Below are positions 54,277 through 64,000 of a stretch of DNA of 64,000 bases, piece by piece. Position numbers and translations under genes: made by a program. The notes under the pieces were generated by a model that was given only the letters and a program-made list of their open reading frames with translations, did no database searches and was not told where the DNA came from. The stretch spans positions 16,311,501 through 16,375,500 of the forward strand of contig CM044877.1 in the NCBI GenBank assembly GCA_024500155.1, in the 5' to 3' direction. The number at the start of each line of letters is the position of its first letter. Positions within the stretch are counted from its first letter, which is position 1. This DNA comes from Chenopodium formosanum (lineage: Eukaryota > Streptophyta > Magnoliopsida > Caryophyllales > Amaranthaceae).

Positions 54277-54543
54277 ATGTCTTCTTCTCGCTGCTCATTC
54301 TCTTCAAATTCGAGATGTGCGTTGGAATTTATAAGCCCTCGATGCAATTGCTCACCTACCAAACTTGCGAAGCTTAAGATATCAACCACAAGTCGCAACC
54401 CAAGGAAAGCATTTTTCAAGTGCAATGAGTGTGGTTTCTTCATGTGGCTCGATGAAGGTGATTTGTGTGGAGTGGAGACATTGAAGAATGCTGATGTTGG
54501 TTGTATCAAGGATAAATTGAATGACTTGATATCTTATATATAA
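54277..54543 (+). CDS. Small GRF-type zinc-finger protein
   Basis: An 88-residue ORF. A Ser/Cys-rich start leads to RCNCSPTKLAKLKISTTSRN, then RKAFFKCNECGFFMWLDE. This is the GRF zinc-finger pattern (C-x-C ... F..C..C.FF.W.DE), a probable nucleic-acid-binding fold. A short tail (LKNADVGCIKDKLNDLISYI) could be a short coiled coil. GRF proteins of 90-130 residues are widespread in plant genomes and many sit near transposons. This one lies between a transposon-like end and a Q/S/P-rich ORF on the other strand, so it may belong to a mobile element. The start is the only ATG before the motif. Confidence 0.65.
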   Translation: MSSSRCSFSSNSRCALEFISPRCNCSPTKLAKLKISTTSRNPRKAFFKCNECGFFMWLDEGDLCGVETLKNADVGCIKDKLNDLISYI

Positions 54544-55033
54544 GGGAGGTTGTAAAAGTAGGAATTTTTATGTATGTTATTTTAGTGGTAATTGTGTTGC
54601 TTAAAAATGGTGGAATTTGATTGTAATTGTGAACAAATGATTGGTTTGTAAACAAGAGCTAATTTGCTCATAATGGAAAATCAATATGTATATTTCTCCT
54701 TAATAATATTTGTCTTTAATATTGGTTAGTTATATTTGATAAGGTAATTTATAAGATAAACAATAACAATAATTTAAGCTTTACAAGTGAAAGTCACAAT
54801 TCCACTGATATTGCATAAGTTCCCCAAAAAAAACCATACATATCCATGATAATCAGATGCATTTTAGTATGAGTATATGTCCAAAAAAGAACCCATACAT
54901 AAGTATGTAAATATTGTTTTTGTACCAAAACCAACCCTTAGTTATATACCAAACAGTTAATAATTAAGTGTTTTCCAAAAACCAATTGCTAATTACATAT
55001 ATTGTGCAAAAACACAACCATGATTCAGCTTGT
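54544..55033. other. Spacer between two convergent ORFs, no gene
   Basis: AT-rich. Phrases 'ccaaaaa(a)gaacccatacat', 'accaaaaccaacccttag' and 'ccaaaaaccaattg' recur loosely. It would hold the 3' ends of the two convergent transcripts. Confidence 0.4.
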
Positions 55034-55289
55034 TCACAGCATGGCCAACCTATTCAATATCCTTTGTTGCTTTGGGCTAACTGCTCCTTGCATTGAAGGC
55101 TGAGGAGGGGGCTGAGTAGAGGGTCCTGCCCTGGTACTGGGTTGTGATGAAGAGGGGGGTTGTCTTGTTGGCAGTGGCTGGCTTGAACATTGTCTTGCAG
55201 CTGTTTGAGATGCAGTGCTTCCTTGAATCATGGACTCAATCAAATTGCCTTCAATGTTCTGACTTGCAGCTTGCTGCCTTGTTGCTCTT
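55034..55289 (-). pseudogene. Q/S/P-rich C-terminal exon cut by copia copy 2
   Basis: The open frame runs from the copia boundary to a stop at 55034. It reads SQNIEGNLIESMIQGSTASQ, SQPLPTRQPPSSSQPSTRAG and KQQRILNRLAML. It has the look of a disordered protein tail, such as those ending plant Mutator transposases, but no domain is left to prove it. The start and N-terminal part are missing because copia copy 2 inserted at 55290. Confidence 0.45.
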
Positions 55290-56529
55290 TGTTGATGTTT
55301 AAAGGTTTTGATGATGAGGAACTTAAACTACAGCAAACTCATTTAATAAAGGTTTTTCAAGTGTTTGTTTAGTTTAGGTGAAATTGATCTTGGAGATGAA
55401 AGAAGTAACTGAAACTAAGAAGACTTGAAGAAGTTCTTTATTCAAGAAGGTTATTCGAAACAGAAGAAGTGTTCCCTCACAGGAACTGAGTTCCCTAACA
55501 GGAACGTTCCTTTACAGGAACTTGAAGATGGCTGGCTAAGATCTTTGGAGGAACTTAGTAAGCTTGGAGCCCAAGCAAACCTACTAGTACAGGAGTGCGG
55601 CGCAACAATGATTTAGTTAAAGATTTTATCTTCTAGATTCATTGTTAAATATGTTAAGCAGGATATGCATGAAGTCTATTAGAAGCGTGACAAGTTAGCT
55701 TGGCAAATAAATTAAAATCGGAAAAGATAAAAGATAAAATTCGAAAAAGATTTTCTTTAAATGTTTATTTCTTAAAATCAGTTTGTTAAAAAGATATTAT
55801 GCTTTTTAACTAAATCTCTCTATCTTATTTTTTGGAAAAGATTTTCTTCTAAATGATTTACATAAAAACCGTGTATAAAGATAAGTTAAGTTTAACTTAT
55901 TTATCTTTAAGAAAACCTACTTGCTATACAAGTAATGCTTGTATAAATAGTAGAGGAAAAATGGAGTTTAGGTTTTTTGTGAATTTTATGCGTGAAGAAT
56001 TTACAGAGCTTTAATTGTGTAAGTTTGCCAAGCTTATCATCTTGTCATATTAGTTTCGGGTTTCATGCATAGCTTGCCGATCATATACTAGGTGTCTTTA
56101 CCTGTAATTGGTTCGGGTTATTTGGGTGAGAGTGTTTTTGTTATCATTGCATACAGAGAGAGAGAGCTTCTGTTGAGAAGTTGAAAAGATCAATGCTTAG
56201 GGAGTACGAGAGAAAGTCCGAGTGTGGGACTTAGACTGGGTAGAATAGAATCTTATTCTGTAGCAAGTTCGTTCAGGAACTTGTGAGTAGAGGTTTGATC
56301 ATAATAGGTCATAACTTGGTGTTTGCCCTATTATAGTGAAATTGTTTGTGTTCGAAATCCCTAAGGTAGGGTCGAGGTTTTACTTCTAGTTGGGCACTAG
56401 AAGGTTTCCTCGTAAAATCCTGTGTGCATTGCAAGTTCCTATTTTATTCTGTTTTATATTTGAAAAAGTAGTCACTAGGAACTCACCTACAATTCACCCC
56501 CCCTCTTGTAGTGTTCGTCTCAACTAACA
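55290..56529 (+). repeat. 5' LTR of copia copy 2
   Basis: 1240 bp, TGTTGATGTTTAAAGG ... GTCTCAACTAACA. It has three GTTCC..GGAAC palindromic units (55471-55521). It is the reverse complement of the copy 1 LTRs with moderate divergence. Confidence 0.92.
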
Positions 56530-56530
56530 A

Positions 56531-56543
56531 TTGGTATCAGAGC
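56531..56543 (+). other. Primer-binding site of copia copy 2
   Basis: TTGGTATCAGAGC, one base after the LTR, as in copy 1: the initiator tRNA-Met type. Confidence 0.9.
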
Positions 56544-56593
56544 AAGGTTCTCACTTGCAAGCAAATAACTTTGCTGAGTAAGTTTCTGGAGAG

Positions 56594-58408
56594 ATGAATT
56601 ACAAGGAGAAACTTGAAGAAGGGTACTCAACCCAACGTCCACCTATGTTCAATGGTAAGTTCTATGCCTACTGGAAGAACAGGATGGAGATCTTCATCAA
56701 GGCGGAAAATTACCAGGTCTGGCGTGTTATTGAAACTGGTGATTTTGAAATAACTGCAACCAATGACAAACATGAGGTAGTTTCTAAATCTATTTCTGAT
56801 TATGACAAAGAAGATTATCAGAAACTTGAACTGAATGCGTTAGCAATAAAGTATTTACACTGTGGACTTGGACCCCATGAACATAACCGTATCATGGGAT
56901 GCAAGTCTGCTAAACAGATTTGGGATTTGCTACAGGTAACTCATGAAGGTACTAACGAGGTAAAACGTTCTAAAATAGATTTATTGATTTCTAGATATGA
57001 AAGGTTTGAAATGCAATCTAAAGAAACCATAGAATAGATGTTTACCAGATTCAATGATATTATTAATGAACTGAACTCCCTTGGCAGGCATATTCCTATT
57101 GATGAATAAGAAAGAAAGATCCTAAGAAGTCTACCACAAGATGAACGTTGGAGATCCAAGGTTACTGCTATGCAGGTAGCTAAGGATTTCACCAAGTTTA
57201 ATATGGAACAACTAGCTGGATCATTGATGACACATGAACTTCATCTGAGTTCCAATACTGAAAGTTCCAGAAGTAAAAGCCTTGCACTTAAGGCTCAAGA
57301 TTCAGAAGAATCGAAAGTTGATGAGGAAGAGATGGATATTCTAGTGAGGAAATTTAAAAAGATGATGAATAATAAGAAGTTCGACAGGAACAAGAAGTTC
57401 ACAAGTTCCAGAAACACAACGTACTTCAGGTGCGGGTCAAAAGATCACTTCATTAAGGATTGCCCTGTACAGGATGGAGAGAAAGGAAAGACAAAAGGCA
57501 AAGAACAATCCAAAGAGTCAAAAGTCTATAAGCCTTACTTCACCAAGGACAATGTGAAGAAAGCCATGCTAGTTGCTTGGGGAGATACAGATTCAGAAGA
57601 AGAGGAGGACTAACCATTAGAAGAAACTGCTCATTTATGTTTAATGGCAAAAACTGATGAAGCTGCCAAATTAAAGGAGCTTGAGTCTGAGGTATGGTTC
57701 TCTTAAAACCAATTAAAACATCTGTCTAAAGAAAATCTAATAAATACTGTTTTGGAAATTCAAGAAGATTTAAAGGAATCACATAGATCCAAACAGCAAA
57801 GTGATAAAGCTTTAGTTACTTACAAAGAGAACAGTGAATGGGTTGATAACATGAAGTTTGACATTCAATACAGGTTCTTTAGTCTGTTTGATGATAATAA
57901 AAATTTAAAAGAGACTTTAGAGAATCTGAAACAAGATAACATACTCCTGAATGTGGAATTGTCTTTGTTAAAACTTAGTGTCGATACTCCTAACTCAGAA
58001 GTTCCTCCACCTACTGATTATCCAAATTTTGAAAAATTAAAACATGATTTGGAAGATTTAAAAACGGATAAGGCACGTCTTGAGGGGGAACTTGAGAGAG
58101 CTAGGAAAGGTAAGCAACCAATAGAGTATAGAGTTCCTGATTGGATCACTAAGGCTTAAACCAAGAATACTGAAGGTTTAGGTTTTAAAAACAAGTTCCA
58201 GAAAGAAAAGAAGTATGTAAACTTGCCTAGTAGCATGATTTGTTATTTCTGTGGCAATACAGGACATAAGCAGGTGAAATGTCCTAAGAAAGAGAAGTGC
58301 ACTCAGAAGAATGTCAAACATGTAGAACAAATTTGGATCAAGAAAAATGAATCAACTCCTGTTACACAGGAACCCAAGGAAACCTGGGTTCCTGACTTTA
58401 ACGTTTAA
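56594..58408 (+). pseudogene. Copia gag, copy 2, with several stops
   Basis: ATG 56594 starts MNYKEKLEEGYSTQR and the UBN2-type capsid (YAYWKNRMEIFIKAENYQVW). Stops relative to copy 1: 57035 (GAG to TAG), about 57107 (CAG to TAA), 57611 (CAA to TAA), about 57703 and 58157 (CAA to TAA). The first zinc knuckle has lost its first Cys (YFRCGSKDHFIKDC); the second is intact (CYFCGNTGHKQVKC). It ends at TAA 58406-58408, the same place as copy 1. Confidence 0.9.
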
Positions 58409-61400
58409 TTCTTCTTGCAGGTTCCAGTGAGGGGGAACAACACTTGGTACCTCAACAGTGGTTGTTCTAAGCACATGACTGGAGATAAATCTAGATTTCT
58501 CTCACTGGATGCCTACTATGGTGGAATAGTGACCTTTGGTTATAATATGAAAGGTGATATAATTGCTATTGGAAAGATAGGAAGGTCACGTTCCCATGCC
58601 ATCGATAATGTATTTTTAGTCGAGGGCCTCAAACACAATTTGTTAAGTATTTCACAGTTTTGTGACAAAGGTAACTCTGTTAGCTTTACTTCTAATAAGT
58701 GTAGAATTATCCACAATGACACTGGGAACATTATTTTGGAAGGAACTCGTAAAGGGAACACATATATTGTGGATCTAAATGAGGTTCCTAACAGCAGTTT
58801 AACATGTCTTAGTGTTATTGAGGATGATCCTATTTTATGGCACAGAAGGTTTGGCCATGCAAGCTTTTCTTTACTTGATAAAATAAGATCTAAGAACTTA
58901 GTGGAAGGACTTCCTTGCATTAAGTTCCTGTATGACAAAGTGTGTGAAGCTTGTGCTAGAGGAAAACAGACTCGAATTTCCTTCAAGTCCAAAAAGATGG
59001 TAAGTACCAAAAGACCTTTGGAACTCATTCATATGGATCTCTGTGGTCTAATGAGAATCCAAAGTAGAAGTGGTAAGAAATATATAATGGTTATTGTTGA
59101 TGATTTTTCAAGGTTCACTTGGGTTTTCTTTCTTGTAAGTAAGGATGAAACGTTTGATGAGTTTGTTGCTTTTGTAAAGAAAGAACAGAGAAGAACAGGC
59201 AATCAATTGATACACTTTAGATCAGATCATGGAACAGAATTCGAGAATTCAAAATTTGATGAATTATGTACCGAGTATGGTATGGATCACAACTTCTCTG
59301 CCCCAAGAACTCCACAACAAAATGGAGTGGTGGAATGCAAGAATAGAAGCCTTGAAGACATGGCCAGGACAATGCTGATATCAAGCAGGGTGCCTAGGAA
59401 CTTCTGGGTTGAAGCAGTTAACACAGCATGTTATATACTTAACAGAGTATCTGTTAGAGCCATCACCAATAAAACTCCCTATGAACTTATGAAAGGGAGA
59501 AAGCCTAATATTTCCTACTTTAGATCTTTTGGATGTAAATGCTTTGTTCACAATAATGGTAAAAGGAACTTGGGTAAATTTGATGAACATAGTGATGAGG
59601 CAGTATTCCTAGGACATGCCTCTAATAGTAAAGCTTACAAAGTCTATAATAAAAGAACTATGTGTGTTGAGGAGTCTGTACATATTATATTTGATGAAAC
59701 TGAACATTTGGTTGATGTAAAGGATTGTGATGATGGTTTCAAAATTGGACTTGTGCGTAAGCAGAATCTAGATGAGGAACCAGCATCACAACAGAAGCAG
59801 CAAGTTGAAATTGCTGAAGTAACGAATCTTGAAGCAAACGTTGAACCTGAGATGGAGAATGCACTAGGAACTCCACTTCAAGAACAGACTGATGTTCATA
59901 ATGAAGACTAGAATGTGGAAACTCCTGAAGAAGTTCAAACTGAGTTCCATGAACAAGTTCCTACAGAAGAACCAGTCAACAATGATGAAGAAAAATTGTA
60001 TCCAATCAAGGATCTCACTCCAAGGCCCTGGAAATATCAGAAATCACATCCAGTTGATGTAATCATGAGTGATATCACAAAAGGAACTCAAACCAGATCT
60101 CAGCTTAGGAACTTTTGTGCATTCAGTGCATTCCTTTCCTCCATGGAACCTAAGAATTATGTTGAAGCTTTAACTGACGCTGACTGGATTAATGCTATGC
60201 AGGCTGAATTAAATGAATTTGAAAGAAATAAAGTTTGGCATCTGGAACCTAGACCAAAAGATAAGAAGTCCATTGGACTAAAATGGGTATTCAGAAACAA
60301 ACTAGATGAACATGGTATTATTGTCAGGAACAAAGCAAGACTAGTTGTACAAGGTTTCAACCAGCAGGAAGGAATAGACTATGAAGAGACATTTGCTCCA
60401 GTAGCCAGGTTAGAGGCTATTCGTTTACTTATTGCCTTTGCTGCTTATATGGGATTTAGGCTGTATCAGATGGATGTTAAATGTGCTTTCTTAAATGGAT
60501 ATTTAAATGAGGAATCCTATGTGGAACAGCCTCTTGGGTTTGAAAATCCAGAGTTCCCAAACCATGTCTATAAGCTTGACAAAGCTCTTTATAGGCTAAA
60601 GCAAGCTCCTAGAGCATGGTATGAAAGATTATCTAAGTTCCTTTTGGCTAATGGTTTTAAACGTGGCAAAATTGATAAAACTTTGTTTTTAAAGTCAAAT
60701 GGAACTGATATCTTAGTTGTACAAATTTATGTTGATGATATTTTATTTGGTGCAACTAACGAATCTTTATGCAAGTATTTTGCTGACCTTATGAGTGTAG
60801 AATTTGAAATGAGCATGACTGGAGAATTAAATTTCTTCCTTGGCTTGCAAATCAAGCAAACTAAAGAGGGAATCATGATTCATCAGCAAAAATATATTAA
60901 GGAACTAATCAAGAAATACAAGTTGGAAAATGCCAAAACCAATAATACTCCTATGGGAATTGCTACTAGATTAGATGAAGATCCATCTGGAACTTGCATA
61001 GATCAATCTATGTATCGAGGTATGATAGGCTCACTACTCTACTTAACAGCTAGTAGACCTGACATATCTTTTAGTGTAGGTCTGTGTGCCAGGTTCCAAG
61101 CAAATCCAAAGGAGTCTCACCTGACAGCAGTAAAAAGAATTCTAAGATACTTGAAAGGAACTGATGATTTGAGTTTCTTCTATCCCAGAAGTGATTCTTT
61201 TGATTTGAATAGTTTTACTGATGATGACTATGCAGGTGATCTGGTTAATAGAAAAAGCACTTCAGGTATGGTACAATTTTAGGTCCCTATTTAGTTTCTT
61301 GGGGTTCCAAGAAGCAAAACACAATTGCTTTATCTACTGCAGAAGCTGAATATGTGGCGGCAGCAACATGTTGCTCACAGGTTCTATGGATAAAACAACA

Positions 61401-61673
61401 GGTCAGAGATTTTGGAATTATCTTTGAATGTGTACCTATTTACTGTGATAATACTAGTGCTATATGTATTTCTAAGGATCCAGTTCAACACTCAAAGGTA
61501 AAACACATCCACATTAGGCATCAATTTCTAAAAGATAATGTGGAGCAAGGGAATATAAAGTTAGAATTTTGTCAAACTGAAAATCAAATTGCAGATTTCT
61601 AACCAAGCCCTTGAACAGAGAAAGATTTGAGAAATTGAGACTGGAACTTGGGATGATCAAGCTGAAGTACTAG
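58409..61673 (+). pseudogene. Copia pol (PR-IN-RT-RH), copy 2, broken
   Basis: The protease motif reads WYLNSGCSKHMTG: the catalytic Asp is Asn. GAG-pre-integrase (LWHRRFGHAS) and integrase keep D, D and E (HMDLCGL, RSDHGTEF, GVVECKN). A TAG at 59909-59911 interrupts the linker. The RT is open (MDVKCAFLNGYLNEESY, IYVDDILFG), so this copy has the better RT and copy 1 the better protease. RNase H has DDDYAGD and a one-T loss near 61275 that gives a stop at 61280-61282; LSTAEAEYVAAATC follows in another frame. A second frameshift lies near 61595. The natural stop is at 61671-61673. Confidence 0.92.
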
Positions 61674-62134
61674 CCTCTGAAGTTCCAAGATATGGCAAAG
61701 TCAAAAATAATGTAAATAAAGCAAAAAGAGCTTCTGCCACAACCTTGGTGTGATAAACATAGCTAAAGTGTCACCGTTGTTAACTACCAAAGGTAAGTTC
61801 ATTAAATTGCTCAACGGTATAGGTTATTAAATTTATACATTGCACATATGTAAAAAGCGTGTTCCAATTGTGTTTTATAGAAACTTCGTTTAAGATAAAT
61901 TGAATTTGGAAAGTTAAGTTTTTGAAAGAATCATCTAGTAATTTGAAATTTGAAAAATTAATTGAATTTGTTCAATTAATGACTGAACATTGAAACTTCC
62001 TAAATTCCCTCACACCGCTTCATTTATTATAAAAGCTGATTTTACCCACTTCTTTCACCTCACTGTCAAATCAAATTAAACCCTTCCCAGTAAAACTCTT
62101 TCAACCTTTTATATAAACCTTTCCTAAAGCATCA

Positions 62135-63214
62135 ATGGTGATCATTGCTGAATTCGTTTCCTCAGAAGAATCACAACACTATGAGAATACAATTCAAGAA
62201 GAAACTTCTCCCTTAGCCATAGTAAACTACAAATCATCCTCTACCTCAAACAAAACTCCTACTGAGGGGTATGACACTTATATTAAGGGAAAGGGAAGTG
62301 TCAATGTAGGTAGCTACTTGACTGGTGATATTGTTGAGGCATTAGGTGGTCAGAGAGGGAAGAAGGTCATGAGTCATAATGATTTTAGTCCCTTAAACAA
62401 GCTGTTGTTTAATTTGGTAAAGAAGACTATTCTCCCTAGGACTGCTAAAAAGGGGGAAGCATGCTTGATGGATATGGCAGTAATTTTCTGTATTTCAAAG
62501 AAGATTAAGGTCAATTTTCCTTCTTTAATGTACCAGCACTTAGCACACTGTGTTCCCAGTAGGACAAAAGTGGGGTATGGAGCCATTTTGTCCACTGTAT
62601 TTGAGAATGCTGGAGTAGTTTTGAAGGGTAAATATGGGGCTTTGGATGAAAAGCCAGAAAATGTAATTAATGAGGAAACCCTGGCTGGGTTAAGTTTGGA
62701 AGTGGTGCAAGGAAAAATTCAGAAAATAGAGAAGGGAGAGAAAAAGAAAGAGAAAGTGACAGGGAAGAGGAAATAAAAGGCTATATATGAGCAGCCTGTG
62801 AGAAAGAGCAGGAGGATTTCTGCCAATGATGTTCCTCAAACCAGTATGGAACAGCCACTGGAGTTGGATGCTGAGGAAGATATCCTCAATGGGCAAGTTG
62901 CTGAGTTAGTGGATAGAATGTAACGGGTTGAAAGTCCAATGAAGGATTCTGCTGGAAAACTTCAGGTGCTGACCCTGGAAAAGTTGGTACAGGAGCAGGT
63001 GAAGGAGTTAAAAGAACTCAAGAAGATGGTGCTAAAACAAAACAAGGAACTTCAAGAGCAAAAGGAGTTTCAAGAGCAAGAACTGAACAGGGCTCTACAG
63101 GAACAGAAGGAGGAGTTCCTGGTAAAACTTAAGGGTCTTGAAGAAAAATTGGAGGCCTCTGAACAACAGACAAAGGAGGACTACAAGAAAATTCTGGAGT
63201 TCCTTGAAACCTAG
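62135..63214 (+). pseudogene. Env-position coiled-coil ORF of copia copy 2, deleted
   Basis: MVIIAEFVSSEESQHYEN at 62135 matches copy 1. About 560 bases (the acidic region and the following domain) are missing between SSSTSNKT and PTEGYDTYIKGKG. The frame then runs to a TAA at 62774-62776. Beyond further stops (one near 62921) the coiled coil (LEKLVQEQVKELKELKKMV ... EEKLEASEQQTKEDYKK) ends at 63214. The intact ancestor is better read from copy 1. Function unknown. Confidence 0.75.
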
Positions 63215-63792
63215 CCTGCCCTATTTCATATTCAGCCTAGCCTATTTTCTCTGTTTTAGTCATGAACAATTTTAAGTTCTGTTTTTAGTATTTGAACAAT
63301 TAATTTTGTTTGTAAATTTTCTAAATTGTTCTACTGGATGATAAATCTTTTGGTTTTTAATGAAATGTTGGAACTTTGCTTATACTTGTGTGTTTATGTG
63401 TATTTTGAACACTTATGCTGTAGGGTAGAACTTACTTGAGGTTGTTTAGCAGCGCTGCCTTTAGTTTCCCACACTCGATGAATTGCTTGTGGGGCTGTGG
63501 GTAGTTGCTCAATAAACTTGAAAAAGCAGGACTTTTTGATAATGCCAAAAGGGGGAAAAGAAGAAGCAAACATGGAGGCTGAAGTTGTTCTGGGTTCCAG
63601 TTGATAAAGTATCAGATCGTTCTTCTGATATGATGCTGATAGATTAGTTTACTTTCTGTCTTAGTTATTTCTGTCTATTTCTGTTTTTAATTCAGTTGTG
63701 TGTTTACTTTATGTTTATAAATAAAAAATACAAAAATACGTCCTTCTATTTTGTTTTAACTTTCTCTAGAGTTTGCTTAAGTTTGTCATCAT

Positions 63793-63807
63793 CAAAAAGG
63801 GGGAAAT
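63793..63807 (+). other. Polypurine tract of copia copy 2
   Basis: CAAAAAGGGGGAAAT directly before the 3' LTR start (TGTTTATGTTTAAAGG). Confidence 0.8.
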
Positions 63808-64000
63808 TGTTTATGTTTAAAGGTTTTGATGATGAGGAACTTAAACTACAGCAAACTCATTTAATAAAGGATTTTCAAGTGTTTGTTTAGTTTAGGTGAA
63901 ATTGATCTTGGAGATGAAAGAAGTAACTGAAACTAAGAAGACTTGAAGAAATTCTTTATTCAAGAAGGTTATTCGAAATAGAAGAAGTGTTCCCTCACAG
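63808..64000 (+). repeat. 3' LTR of copia copy 2, partial
   Basis: The first 193 bases match 55290-55482 with few changes (TGTTTATG for TGTTGATG at the very start). It continues outside the window. Confidence 0.9.

Larger units (their letters stand above)
55290..64000 (+). mobile_element. Ty1/copia SIRE/Maximus-type retrotransposon, copy 2 (runs off window)
   Basis: Sister of the element at 15048-25358, in opposite orientation. Parts: 5' LTR, primer site, gag, pol, env-position ORF, polypurine tract and the first 193 bases of the 3' LTR. It is more damaged than copy 1: at least five nonsense codons in gag, a TAG at the pol linker, frameshifts in RNase H, a protease active-site change and a deletion of about 560 bp in the last ORF. 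Several stops are C-to-T changes of CAA/CAG codons, as expected from decay of methylated cytosines. The target duplication cannot be checked, since the right end is outside the window. Confidence 0.92.

Noticed and set aside
1..64000. tRNA or rRNA genes
   Set aside because: No cloverleaf with A/B boxes or rRNA core sequence was seen; tRNA-like words are retrotransposon primer sites.

Overview
The window looks like nuclear DNA of a flowering plant, most likely a eudicot. It has F-box genes of the FBA and FBD/LRR types, Ty1/copia and Ty3/gypsy retrotransposons with plant primer-binding sites, a CACTA transposon, Helitron-like ends, a Stowaway MITE and a GRF zinc-finger gene. The sequence is AT-rich with plant-type splice and TATA signals. 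I cannot name the species. Only two sizeable host genes look intact: an F-box/LRR/FBD gene (8858-10264, minus) and an F-box/FBA gene (28632-29840, minus). A small GRF zinc-finger ORF (54277-54543, plus) may be a host or a transposon gene.

Region 1 (about 2.1-30 kb) is a decayed tandem array of minus-strand F-box/FBA genes. Copy A (2550-3727) has a frameshift. Copies B (6460-6806) and C (10590-11194) look like the two halves of one gene, now separated by 3.8 kb that carries the FBD gene. Copy D was cut by a 10.3-kb copia element (15048-25358, TSD GTGGC), so its two halves lie 10 kb apart. Copy E (28632-29840) is open from start to stop. The copies share 3' flanks and a proximal promoter with an E2F-like GGCGGGAAAA box and a TATA box. 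Small insertions dot the array: a Stowaway MITE, a 1.4-kb long-TIR element, a 287-bp solo LTR with TSD CTGAT, and a copia LTR fragment with its primer-binding site.

Region 2 (30.2-51.5 kb) is a Russian-doll stack of mobile elements with readable target duplications. A Helitron-like repeat was entered by a Tat-lineage Ty3/gypsy element (30819-50621). The gypsy pol gene was entered by a CACTA transposon (37865-46480, TSD ATC). The CACTA was entered by an LTR element now reduced to a solo LTR (41921-45211, TSD GTAAG). That LTR was entered by another, also now a solo LTR (43497-45100, TSD GGCTC). The gypsy element carries an antisense multi-exon gene with its own TATA box. The CACTA carries an exon-sized piece of a 12-oxophytodienoate-reductase-like gene.

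Region 3 (51.5-64 kb) holds low-complexity, AT-rich DNA. It then has the possible end of a Mutator-like element with the GRF zinc-finger ORF. A second copy of the same copia family (55290 to beyond the window end, plus strand) interrupts a Q/S/P-rich ORF there. Both copia copies belong to the SIRE/Maximus type: long LTRs, a UBN2-type gag with two zinc knuckles, pol, and an extra env-position coiled-coil ORF. Both are inactive through stops and frameshifts.
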